From the NCBI RefSeq assembly GCF_018614055.1, contig NZ_JAGGPB010000023.1, positions 101,029 through 165,028 of the forward strand: a stretch of DNA of 64,000 bases. The letters run 5' to 3'. The position numbers and the translations under genes were made by a program. This DNA comes from Streptomyces sp. ISL-98. GTDB lineage: Bacteria; Actinomycetota; Actinomycetes; Streptomycetales; Streptomycetaceae. Below are positions 1 to 7,521 of the stretch, piece by piece. A model generated the notes under the pieces. The model made no database searches, had not been told where the DNA came from, and was given only the letters and a program-made list of their open reading frames with translations. The number at the start of each line of letters is the position of its first letter. Position 1 is the stretch's first letter.

Positions 1-1186
1 CGGGGACGCCGGCGGTGTCCTGGGTGAAGGTCTTGGCGCCGGTGGTGGTCAGGCCGGTCGCCGAGCCGTAGAGGACGGTGACCGAACCGGCGTTCCGCTT
101 CGTGCCGAGGGCCTCGCCCGGGGCGCCCACCACGACGTCCGCGTAGCCGTCGCCGTTGGCATCGCCGACCGCGATCGTCGCTCCGAACCCGTCGCCGTCC
201 TCGCCGCCGCCGGGTACGCCCGCCGTGTCCTGGTGGACGATCGTGGGCTTCTGGGCCGGGTCGGGGCCCGTGGGGCCGCCGTACCAGACGGTGATGCGGC
301 CGCCCTTGGCGGTGTTCGGGCCCGAGACGTCGCCGAGGACCAGGTCGCCGTAGCCGTCCTTGTTGATGTCGCCGGTCGCGCCCGCGTCGCCGTCCGTGTT
401 GCTCATCGTCGTGATGCTGTTCTGGGTGCCGGTCCAGCGGTGGTAGCGGATCCAGCCGCCCAGGTCGTTGTCCGTGTTGAACGGGTAGAGGCGCTCGGCG
501 GCCCCGTCGCCGCTGAGGTCACCGGCGATGGCGGTGTACGTCGAACCCTCCGCCTCGGCGCGCTGGCCGACCGGGACCCCGGCCTTGGTGAAGGGGCCGT
601 AGTACGTGCGCGTGTGGTCCTGGCCGGTCGCCGTCACGTCCTGGTGGCCGTCGCCGTTGAAGTCGCCGGTCGCCGTGCCGCTGCCGAAGTACGCGTTGTC
701 GGGGACGTACGAGGGCACGGGCAGGTTCGCGCTGCCGGTGCCGGTGATGCCGGTGCTGCTGCCCCAGAGGACGGTGAGGCTGCCCCGGAACGGCTTGTCG
801 GCGGTGCCCTCCCAGACGGCTGCGACGACCAGGTCGGCGTAGCCGTCCTCGTTGAGGTCGGCGGAGGAGAGGCTGTTGCCGAAGCGGTCCATGCTCTCGG
901 CGGTGCCGGGGACGCCGGAGGAGTTCTGGGTGATGACCGTGCGCCTGGCGGTGGAGGTTATGCCGGAGGAGGAGCCGTACAGGACGACTACGGCGCCGGC
1001 GTTGTCGGCCGAGCCGACGTGGTGGCCGTCTGCGCTGATGGCCAGGTCGCGGTAGCCGTCGCCGTTGAAGTCGTCGGAGAGCTTGGCGGGGGCGGCGGAG
1101 GCGGTGGCCGCGGGGAGCGTGAGAGGCGTCAGGGCCGCGGCCAGGAGGGTGGCGGCGAGGGCTGCGGCGCGGGGGTGCTTGCGCAT
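1..1186 (-). CDS. Secreted FG-GAP/VCBS (integrin-like) repeat protein, C-terminus cut by window edge
   Basis: The gene runs off the left edge, so about 395 codons are visible and the stop is missing. The start is the ATG at 1184-1186, preceded by AAGGAC. The N-terminus is MRKHPR followed by an Ala/Leu-rich hydrophobic stretch and an Ala-rich cleavage zone, which reads as a Sec signal peptide. The mature part begins with the repeat DFNGDGYRDLA, and at least five more DxNxDGxxD-type units follow every 60 or so residues. These calcium-binding loops define FG-GAP beta-propeller blades as in integrin alpha chains. The protein should therefore be an exported beta-propeller. Its ligand cannot be told from sequence. 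It is a paralogue of the next two genes on the same strand, so the trio probably arose by local duplication. Confidence 0.85.
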   Translation of the reverse strand, partial: MRKHPRAAALAATLLAAALTPLTLPAATASAAPAKLSDDFNGDGYRDLAISADGHHVGSADNAGAVVVLYGSSSGITSTARRTVITQNSSGVPGTAESMDRFGNSLSSADLNEDGYADLVVAAVWEGTADKPFRGSLTVLWGSSTGITGTGSANLPVPSYVPDNAYFGSGTATGDFNGDGHQDVTATGQDHTRTYYGPFTKAGVPVGQRAEAEGSTYTAIAGDLSGDGAAERLYPFNTDNDLGGWIRYHRWTGTQNSITTMSNTDGDAGATGDINKDGYGDLVLGDVSGPNTAKGGRITVWYGGPTGPDPAQKPTIVHQDTAGVPGGGEDGDGFGATIAVGDANGDGYADVVVGAPGEALGTKRNAGSVTVLYGSATGLTTTGAKTFTQDTAGVP

Positions 1187-1229
1187 GGGCGGGTCCTTGT
1201 GGAGTGGCGCGGGTGGGTGGTGCGGGGGT

Positions 1230-1318
1230 GCGGGATCGGCTGGTGCCGGTGGGAGTGTGTGCGGGACTGGCTGGTGCCGTTGGGGGTGTGTGCGGGACTG
1301 GCTGGTGCCGGTGGGGGC
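1230..1318. repeat. Three tandem copies of a 31-bp unit
   Basis: The 313-base gap between two FG-GAP genes (1187-1499) holds three direct copies with a 31-base period, each containing GCGGGACTGGCTGGTGCCG or a close variant (first copy GCGGGATCGG). They start at about 1230, 1261 and 1292. The rest of the gap shows no convincing gene or RNA. The gap should contain the promoter of the upstream minus-strand gene and any terminator of the 1500-2963 gene, but no clear hairpin was found. Confidence 0.75.
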
Positions 1319-1499
1319 GCGAGGGGGCGTGCCGCTCCGGGGGCGGCATTCGGGACGCATGTTCTTGCTGCCGGGCGGGGGCTGCGTTCGCGAGGCCAGT
1401 GATCAGCGCACACATCACGCTCTGCGTCCCGGACACCGCCCCCTCCGCGACCCGCCCCCTCGCGCCGGTGGGTGGTGGCCACGCACCGGCGCGCGTTCG

Positions 1500-2963
1500 T
1501 CAGCCCGAGATGTTCAGGCCCAGCACCGGTGAGCCCGTTGTCGACAGGCCTGTGGCCGTCAGGCCCAGGCCCCTGCCGTACGTCGAGATCTTCGTGCCGT
1601 CGGAACGGAATGCCACCACGTAACCGTTACCGGCGTTCTCCCAGGGCACGCCGACCGTCAGGTCCGCCTTGCCGTCGCCGGTCGTGTCGGAGAGGAAGAC
1701 CTCGCCGCCGAAGCCGTCGAGCTTCTCGCCGGTGCCGGGGACGCCGGGGGTTTCCTGCTCGATCGCCTGCGCGCCCGTGTCGGAGAAGCCGGTCGGGGTG
1801 CCGTAGACGACCGTCACCATGCCGGTGTCGGCCACGCCCGCGAGGTCCTCGTTGGGGGCGCCGATGGCCAGGTCCTGGAGACCGTCGCCGTTGATGTCGC
1901 CCAGGGAGAGTTCCCCGCCGAACAGGTCGCCCCTCTCGGAGCCGCCGGGGACGCCGGGGCTGTCCTGGGTGATGGTGTCCTGGCCGCCGGTCGGGCCGCT
2001 CGCCGTGCCGTAGACGACGTGGACGGCGCCGCCCACGGAGACGCCCGGCTTCTCGTCCCAGGTGTTGCCGATGACGATGTCGCCGTAGCCGTCGCCGTTG
2101 GTGTCGCCAATGTCGGTGATGATGCCCGCAGGGAGCTTCTTGGCGCCCGTCGTGGTGATGCCGGAAGTGCTGCCCGGGAGGTAGTAGTTGGCGTTGTACG
2201 CGTACTCGCCGGTGCTGTCGCCCTCGTAGCCGTCGACGACCAGGTCGGTGCGGCCGTCGTTGTTCACGTTGCCGGCGGTGATGTTGAAGATGTCGGGGCC
2301 CTCGGCTGCGAGCACCGGTGCGGTGATCGTGTAACGGCCGCCCGTGCCGCCCGACTTGGTGAATCCGCCGCGGAAGAAGTCGATCTTGGTGTTGTCCGCC
2401 TTGGCGGCGAGGTCGGGCTTGCCGTCGCCGTTGAAGTCGCCTGCGGCCACGGCAGAACCGAAGCGGTCGTGCGAAGTGCTCGACGGGTCCGGGATGCTGA
2501 TGCCGCCGGTCAGGCCGGTGGCGCCGCCGAATACGACCGTGAGGGAGCCGCCGTCGACGTCGGAGCCGACATCCTCCAGGTACGCGCCGATGGCAAGGTC
2601 CGCGTAACCGTCGCTGTTGAAGTCCGCGGTGGCGGTGTGGCCGCCGAAGCGGTCGTTCTTCTCGGCGCCGCCCGGGATGCCCGGCGTCTCCTGGCTGATT
2701 GTCTGGATCTTCTGGGCGCCCGCGCCGTCCGGGGAACCGTAGAGGATCGTTACGGCGCCGGCGCCGCTCTGGCCGTTGATGGTGGCGCCGGAGGCGGAGA
2801 CCGCCAGGTCGCGGTAGCCGTCGCCGTTGAAGTCGCCCTGCAGCCCGGACGGGGCAGCGAGGGCGGTGCCCGCTCCGGCGATCAGCAGGCCGCCGGTCAG
2901 CAGACCGCCGGTGAGGGCGGCCGCCGTGGCGGTGGCGAGGGTGGTACGGAGGCTTCTGTGCAT
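1500..2963 (-). CDS. Secreted FG-GAP repeat (integrin alpha-like) protein
   Basis: 487 aa. The ATG at 2961-2963 is preceded by AGGAG with good spacing. Residues 1-36 are a signal peptide (basic MHRSLR, then hydrophobic Ala/Gly/Leu, ending ALA-AP). Seven FG-GAP loops are visible: DFNGDGYRD, DFNSDGYAD, DFNGDGKPD, NVNNDGRTD, DTNGDGYGD, DINGDGLQD and DTTGDGKAD. Seven blades fit one complete beta-propeller. Several blades carry the sequence G-x-E-x-x-D-x-F-G-G typical of the family. The protein is predicted to be secreted and to bind calcium; its partner is unknown. It lies between two paralogues on the same strand, with a gap of over 300 bases on its downstream side, so it is probably transcribed separately. 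Confidence 0.9.
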   Translation of the reverse strand: MHRSLRTTLATATAAALTGGLLTGGLLIAGAGTALAAPSGLQGDFNGDGYRDLAVSASGATINGQSGAGAVTILYGSPDGAGAQKIQTISQETPGIPGGAEKNDRFGGHTATADFNSDGYADLAIGAYLEDVGSDVDGGSLTVVFGGATGLTGGISIPDPSSTSHDRFGSAVAAGDFNGDGKPDLAAKADNTKIDFFRGGFTKSGGTGGRYTITAPVLAAEGPDIFNITAGNVNNDGRTDLVVDGYEGDSTGEYAYNANYYLPGSTSGITTTGAKKLPAGIITDIGDTNGDGYGDIVIGNTWDEKPGVSVGGAVHVVYGTASGPTGGQDTITQDSPGVPGGSERGDLFGGELSLGDINGDGLQDLAIGAPNEDLAGVADTGMVTVVYGTPTGFSDTGAQAIEQETPGVPGTGEKLDGFGGEVFLSDTTGDGKADLTVGVPWENAGNGYVVAFRSDGTKISTYGRGLGLTATGLSTTGSPVLGLNISG

Positions 2964-3128
2964 GCGGAGTTCTCCTGCTGCATGCCGGGACGCATGGTGC
3001 GCGTCCGAGTCAATGGGGTGCGAATCGCACGTGTTTGCCGGGAGTTGATCTCTGGTACACGTGTGATCGGCGCACAGGAGACTGCTGATGGGGTCGAAGG
3101 GTTGTACGGGTCAGCGGTGTATTTGGTG

Positions 3129-4238
3129 TCAGCGGTGGGCGGTGGAGAAGAGCGCCGTGGAGAAGGCGGCGCCCTTCTTGCCGGTCCCCCAGTGGACGGC
3201 CACCAGATCGGTCGTCTCGCCCCGGTGCGTACGCACCACCGTGTCCGGCCGCTTGTCGCCGTCGAAGTCGGCGTACCGGAGTACGTCGGTGACCGCCGTA
3301 CCCTCGCCCGCCGTGAGTTCGCCCGCAGGCAGCGCCTTCACGGCCTTGTAGGCGTACGTGCCGCCCGCGCGCCCGGGGCCTGCCGGGCCGCCGAGCAGCA
3401 GCTTTCCGCGGGCGGCCGCGCCGGGCTCGCGCGCGCGGGTGGCGGAGACGAAGTCGTCGTAACCGTCGCCGTTGACGTCCGCCTTCGGCTCGGGGGAGGA
3501 GAGGACCGGGCCGACGCCCGGCACTGCCCCGCCGGCCGCGCGCGGGGCTCCCGTGCGGGTGAACGGGCCGCGCAGGTAGCTGAACCGGCCGCCGCTGGCG
3601 GTCACCGCGAGGTCCTGGCTGCCGTCGCCGTCGAAGTCGCCGCAGACGGGGTGGTCGGGCCATTCGTTGCCGAAGCGGGCCGCTTCGGGGATGCGGAGCT
3701 TGACCGCCTTGCCGGTGAGGCCGTCCGGGCTGCCGAAGAGGATCTGGAGCGGTACGGGCGGCCTGCCCGTGCCGTTGAACGGCGGATCGGTGGTGACCAC
3801 CAGGTCGGCGAAGCCGTCCTGGTCGAGGTCGCAGGCCGCCTCGGCGTCGAAGGCGGCCGGGAGGGTGCCCTCCGTGGTGGCGGCGTTGCGGGTGGGGGTG
3901 AGGAGCCGGCGTACGGCCGGGTCGGGGCCGCGCCCGGATCCGTACACGACACCGATGCCCGCGTCGTCGCCCAGCCGGTCCTCCGGGCCCTTGACCAGGT
4001 CGTTGAGCACGAGGTCGCGGTGGCCGTCACCGTTGAAGTCGTACGGGACGCGGCTGCCCCTGCCGTGCGGTACGGGGCGCGTGGGCGGGGCGTCGGCCTT
4101 GTTCGCGAGGGCGGCGGTGGAGGGCTTGCCGCCTCCCTTCGCGCCGTCTCCCGATGCGGAGGGTCTGTCGGCGGAGGCGCTGCAGCCCGCCAGGAATACC
4201 GCGCAGCCCACTGCTGCCGCTGCGATTCCTCTTCGCAC
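3129..4238 (-). CDS. FG-GAP repeat lipoprotein
   Basis: 369 aa. It starts at a GTG (4236-4238) with GAGGTGG upstream. The N-terminus has an Ala-rich hydrophobic segment ending in the lipobox LAGC, with Cys19 as the lipid-modified residue, so the protein should be anchored to the outer face of the membrane. A Ser/Gly/Lys-rich linker follows, then five DxxxDxxxD calcium loops (DFNGDGHRD, DLDQDGFAD, DFDGDGSQD, DVNGDGYDD, DFDGDKRPD) spaced as FG-GAP blades. It has fewer clear blades than its neighbour, and the last loop has lost a Gly. It is the third of three FG-GAP paralogues and the only one that is lipid-anchored. Its ligand is unknown. Confidence 0.85.
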   Translation of the reverse strand: MRRGIAAAAVGCAVFLAGCSASADRPSASGDGAKGGGKPSTAALANKADAPPTRPVPHGRGSRVPYDFNGDGHRDLVLNDLVKGPEDRLGDDAGIGVVYGSGRGPDPAVRRLLTPTRNAATTEGTLPAAFDAEAACDLDQDGFADLVVTTDPPFNGTGRPPVPLQILFGSPDGLTGKAVKLRIPEAARFGNEWPDHPVCGDFDGDGSQDLAVTASGGRFSYLRGPFTRTGAPRAAGGAVPGVGPVLSSPEPKADVNGDGYDDFVSATRAREPGAAARGKLLLGGPAGPGRAGGTYAYKAVKALPAGELTAGEGTAVTDVLRYADFDGDKRPDTVVRTHRGETTDLVAVHWGTGKKGAAFSTALFSTAHR

Positions 4239-4336
4239 GACCCACCTCGTCCGTATCGCATGTTGTCAGTTGCAACATGATGCTCTCGTTTGACCGTTGC
4301 GTTAAGGCAACGGACCGATCCCGATCACCGCATACG

Positions 4337-4379
4337 AGAAGCGGCCGGCCCTGCCCCCGAGGCAGGTCCGGCCGCTTCT
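4337..4379. terminator. Strong hairpin downstream of the Fe-S oxidoreductase
   Basis: A 19-base arm (starting AGAAGCGGCCGG) pairs with its complement across a 5-base loop, with one mismatch. It lies about 28 bases beyond the stop of the minus-strand gene ending at 4407. There is no long U tract, as is common for Streptomyces terminators. Confidence 0.8.
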
Positions 4380-4406
4380 TCGTTCACGTACGTCTACGCA
4401 CGTCGG

Positions 4407-6674
4407 CTACTTCACCGGCTCCGGCTCCGGCGCGTCCTCGGTCTCCGCCTCACCGGCAGGCTCCGCAGGCGTACGCACCGAGTCGAGCAGCAGCTGCGCC
4501 ACGTCCACGACCTGGAGCGATTCCTTCGCCTGGCCGTCGTTCTTCTTGCCGTTCACGGAGTCCGTGAGCATCACGAGGCAGAAGGGGCAGGCGGTGGAGA
4601 CGATGTCCGGGTTGAGCGACAGGGCCTCGTCGACGCGCTCGGTGTTGATGCGCTTGCCGATCCGCTCCTCCATCCACATCCGCGCACCACCGGCGCCACA
4701 GCAGAAGCCGCGCTCCTTGTGACGGTGCATCTCCTGCTGGCGCAGGCCCGGGACGGCGGACATGATCTCGCGCGGCGGCGTGTAGACCTTGTTGTGACGG
4801 CCCAGGTAGCAGGGGTCGTGGTACGTGATCAGACCCTCGACCGGCGTCACCGGGATCAGCTTGCCCTCGTCGATGAGGTGCTGGAGCAGCTGCGTGTGGT
4901 GGATGACCTCGAACTCGCCGCCCAGCTGCGGGTATTCGTTCGCGATCGTGTTGAAGCAGTGCGGGCAGGTCGCGACGATCTTCTTCGACGACTTCGGCTT
5001 CTTCGTCGACTCGTCTTCGTCGTCCTCGCCGAACGCCATGTTCAGCATCGCCACGTTCTCCTGGCCGAGCTGCTGGAACAGCGGCTCGTTGCCCAGGCGG
5101 CGGGCCGAGTCACCCGTGCACTTCTCGTCGCCGCCCATGATCGCGAACTTGACGCCCGCCATGTGCAGCAACTCCGCGAAGGCCTTGGTGGTCTTCTTCG
5201 CCCGGTCTTCGAGCGCACCCGCGCAGCCGACCCAGTAGAGGTACTCGACCTCGGTCAGGTCGTCGATGGTCTTGCCGACGATCGGGACCTCGAAGTCGAC
5301 CTCCTTGGTCCACTCCACCCGCTGCTTCTTGGCGAGACCCCAGGGGTTGCCCTTCTTCTCCAGGTTCTTGAGCATCGTCCCGGCCTCGGACGGGAACGCG
5401 CTCTCGATCATCACCTGGTAGCGGCGCATGTCGACGATGTGGTCGATGTGCTCGATGTCGACCGGGCACTGCTCGACGCACGCACCGCAGGTGGTGCACG
5501 ACCACAGCACGTCCGGGTCGATGACGCCGTTCTCTTCGAGCGTCCCGATCAGCGGGCGCTCGGCCTCGGCGAGTGCCGAAGCGGGGACGTCCTTGAGCTG
5601 CTCCTCGGTGGCCTTCTCGTTGCCCTCCATGTCCTTGCCGCCGCCCGCGAGCAGGTACGGCGCCTTGGCGTGCGCGTGGTCGCGCAGGGACATGATCAGG
5701 AGCTTCGGGGAGAGGGGCTTGCCGGTGTTCCAGGCGGGGCACTGCGACTGGCAGCGGCCGCACTCCGTACACGTGGAGAAGTCGAGGATGCCCTTCCAGG
5801 AGAACTGCTCGACCTGCGAGACACCGAAGACGTCGTCCTCGCCCGGGTCCTCGAAGTTGATCTCCTTGCCGCCGCTGGTCATCGGCTGGAGCGCACCGAG
5901 CGCGACTCCGCCGTCCGACTCGCGCTTGAACCAGATGTTCGGGAAGCCGAGGAAGCGGTGCCAGGCCACACCCATGTTGGTGTTGAGCGAGACCGTGATC
6001 ATCCAGGTGAAGGACGTGACGATCTTGAGCGCCGCGAAGAAGTACGTGAGGTACTGGAGCGTGCTCAGGCTCAGCCCGTCGAGGGCGGCGATCAGCGGGT
6101 ACGAGGCGAGGAAGCCGGGCTCCCAGCTGTCGACGCCGTGCAGGGCGCCCTCCAGAGCGCGCAGCGTCATGATGCAGATGCCGACGATGAGGATGACGGC
6201 CTCGACGAAGTACGCCTGGCCCGTCTTGGAGCCCGTGAAGCGGGATTTACGGTCGGCCTTGCCGGGCCTGCTCAGCTGCCGGATGACGATCAGGGTCAGG
6301 ATGCCGAGGACCGTCATCAGGCCGAGGAACTCGGTGAAGATCTCGTACGGCAGCCAGTCGCCGATGATCGGGATCAGCCAGTCGGCCTGGAAGAGCTGGC
6401 CGAAGGCGTTGACGATCGTGAGCAGCAGCGAGAAGAACCCCACCGCCACGAACCAGTGGGCCACGCCGACGATGCCCCAGCGGTTCATGCGGGTGTGGCC
6501 GAGGAACTCCTTGACCAGGGTCACGGTGCGTTGCGTGGGGTCGCCGGTCCGGGAGCCCGCGGGTACGGGCTGGCCGAGGCGCACGAAGGCGTAGATCTGC
6601 GCGATGGCGCGGCCGAACAGCGCGACGGCCACCACCGTGATGACCAGCGACACGATGATCGCGGCGAGTTGCAT
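4407..6674 (-). CDS. Membrane-bound Fe-S oxidoreductase (EtfD/heterodisulfide reductase type)
   Basis: 755 aa. The ATG at 6674 has AGGAG eight bases upstream. Residues 1 to about 260 hold several membrane helices of a NarI/DsrM-like domain. Two 4Fe-4S motifs follow, CTECGRCQSQCP near residue 302 and CTTCGACVEQCP about 90 residues later. The C-terminal half has two CCG-type domains (VGCAGALEDR, and DPCYLGRHN with RGFCCGAGG). This order is that of the membrane ETF:menaquinone oxidoreductase of actinobacteria (EtfD, Rv0338c in mycobacteria). By homology it would pass electrons from acyl-CoA dehydrogenases via EtfBA to menaquinone. No etf genes lie beside it here. The acidic tail (EDAPEPEP) is not a known domain. 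A palindrome just upstream looks like a TetR-type operator. Confidence 0.85.
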   Translation of the reverse strand: MQLAAIIVSLVITVVAVALFGRAIAQIYAFVRLGQPVPAGSRTGDPTQRTVTLVKEFLGHTRMNRWGIVGVAHWFVAVGFFSLLLTIVNAFGQLFQADWLIPIIGDWLPYEIFTEFLGLMTVLGILTLIVIRQLSRPGKADRKSRFTGSKTGQAYFVEAVILIVGICIMTLRALEGALHGVDSWEPGFLASYPLIAALDGLSLSTLQYLTYFFAALKIVTSFTWMITVSLNTNMGVAWHRFLGFPNIWFKRESDGGVALGALQPMTSGGKEINFEDPGEDDVFGVSQVEQFSWKGILDFSTCTECGRCQSQCPAWNTGKPLSPKLLIMSLRDHAHAKAPYLLAGGGKDMEGNEKATEEQLKDVPASALAEAERPLIGTLEENGVIDPDVLWSCTTCGACVEQCPVDIEHIDHIVDMRRYQVMIESAFPSEAGTMLKNLEKKGNPWGLAKKQRVEWTKEVDFEVPIVGKTIDDLTEVEYLYWVGCAGALEDRAKKTTKAFAELLHMAGVKFAIMGGDEKCTGDSARRLGNEPLFQQLGQENVAMLNMAFGEDDEDESTKKPKSSKKIVATCPHCFNTIANEYPQLGGEFEVIHHTQLLQHLIDEGKLIPVTPVEGLITYHDPCYLGRHNKVYTPPREIMSAVPGLRQQEMHRHKERGFCCGAGGARMWMEERIGKRINTERVDEALSLNPDIVSTACPFCLVMLTDSVNGKKNDGQAKESLQVVDVAQLLLDSVRTPAEPAGEAETEDAPEPEPVK

Positions 6675-6716
6675 TTGGGGGCTCCTCGGGCCTGCGAGGG
6701 TGGGAATCCAGTGGGC

Positions 6717-6730
6717 TTACTAAGCGGTAA
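6717..6730. promoter_or_regulatory. Candidate TetR-family operator TTAC-N6-GTAA
   Basis: TTACTAAGCGGTAA is an imperfect palindrome (the TTAC/GTAA arms are exact) about 43 bases upstream of the Fe-S oxidoreductase start. That is where a promoter operator would sit. The regulator is not encoded next to it. Confidence 0.5.
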
Positions 6731-6814
6731 CTTATGTAGTTCGTGCTGAGCGTACCCACTTATGCGGCCGCACTGTAGCCGCGCCTGCGGTGATCTGCGT
6801 CGCTGAGGCGACCC

Positions 6815-7306
6815 TCAGCCCCGGGCGGCGAAGACCGCGGGCACGGTGCGGACCAGAATCAGCAGGTCGAGGCCGAGCCAGTGCTGGTCGACGTAGTGCA
6901 GATCCAGGACGCCCATCTCCTCCCACGGTAGGTCGGAGCGCCTCCCAATCTGCCACAGACCGGTCAGACCGGGCCGTACGAGCTGCCGCGCCGCCGTGGA
7001 CTCCGGATGGCCCGGCGGCAGCGCGCAGGGGCCCACCAGGGACATCTCGCCGCGCAGTACGTGGATCAGCCGCGGGAGTACGTCCAGACGCCACCGCCGC
7101 AGCAGCCGGCCGGTCGTCGTCCCTGGCGCGGTGCGGAGCGTCAGCATCTGGAAGGGGCGTCCCGCGAGGCCCGCCCTGGTCGTCCGTGCGAGAACCGGGC
7201 CCGGCGAGGTTACGGCGACGGCCGTTGCGGCCAGGAGCATCAGGGGGGCGGCGATCAGCAGCAGGATCGGGCCGGCCGTCAGGTCGAGGATCCGCTTGGC
7301 GAACAT
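6815..7306 (-). CDS. Short bacterial sugar transferase (WcaJ/PglC-like domain), possibly inactive
   Basis: 163 aa. The ATG at 7306 is preceded by AAGG. The family normally attaches a sugar phosphate to undecaprenyl phosphate at the membrane to begin a surface polysaccharide. Visible here are the re-entrant membrane helix (residues 5-35), LDVLPRLIHVLRGEMSLVGP, RPGLTGLWQ and DLPWEEM, with the closing LGLDLLILVRTVPAV. The protein is shorter than usual. The segment between PFQMLTLRTA and LLRRWRLD is collapsed, and that is where PglC relatives carry the Asp-Glu catalytic pair. It may therefore be inactive or divergent. It stands alone, divergent from dnaK, with no polysaccharide genes nearby. Confidence 0.75.
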   Translation of the reverse strand: MFAKRILDLTAGPILLLIAAPLMLLAATAVAVTSPGPVLARTTRAGLAGRPFQMLTLRTAPGTTTGRLLRRWRLDVLPRLIHVLRGEMSLVGPCALPPGHPESTAARQLVRPGLTGLWQIGRRSDLPWEEMGVLDLHYVDQHWLGLDLLILVRTVPAVFAARG

Positions 7307-7430
7307 GTGGCGTACCTTTTCATGGCATTCGTCATGAAACCCGCTCTGTTGATCAGCGGCGTGCCGCCCCTGTGGCGCCCCCTCCGGCTACCGCTGCACA
7401 GCTGTCGCTGCACATAAGGGCCGCACAAGA

Positions 7431-7451
7431 GTTGAGCCCCCTCGACTCAGG
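7431..7451 (+). promoter_or_regulatory. Second, weaker HAIR-like repeat upstream of dnaK
   Basis: GTTGAGC-N7-ACTCAGG keeps the HAIR spacing and 11 of 14 consensus bases. It lies 52 bases upstream of the perfect HAIR. Several HspR sites are known in the S. coelicolor dnaK promoter, so a second binding site is reasonable. Confidence 0.65.
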
Positions 7452-7482
7452 TCTGTTGACGACTTCGGATCCGTCGTGCATC

Positions 7483-7503
7483 CTTGAGTCTGTTCCACTC
7501 AAG
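7483..7503 (+). promoter_or_regulatory. HAIR element (HspR operator) of the dnaK operon
   Basis: A perfect CTTGAGT-N7-ACTCAAG lies 18 bases before the dnaK ATG. This is the consensus operator of HspR, which is encoded as the last gene of the same operon. A TTGACG at 7456-7461, placed 17 bases before CATCCT, may be the promoter. The HAIR would then cover the -10 and start region, so bound HspR would block transcription. Confidence 0.95.
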
Positions 7504-7521
7504 TCAGCTGGAGGAATTGAA

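Noticed and set aside
233..1402. Long plus-strand open frames opposite the FG-GAP genes (also 2019-4280)
   Set aside because: They are antisense shadows of high-GC genes on the minus strand, have no ribosome site or domain, and encode only Arg/Gly/Val-rich sequence.
4290..6749. 819-codon plus-strand frame opposite the Fe-S oxidoreductase
   Set aside because: The minus-strand gene has complete cluster motifs; this frame is compositional.
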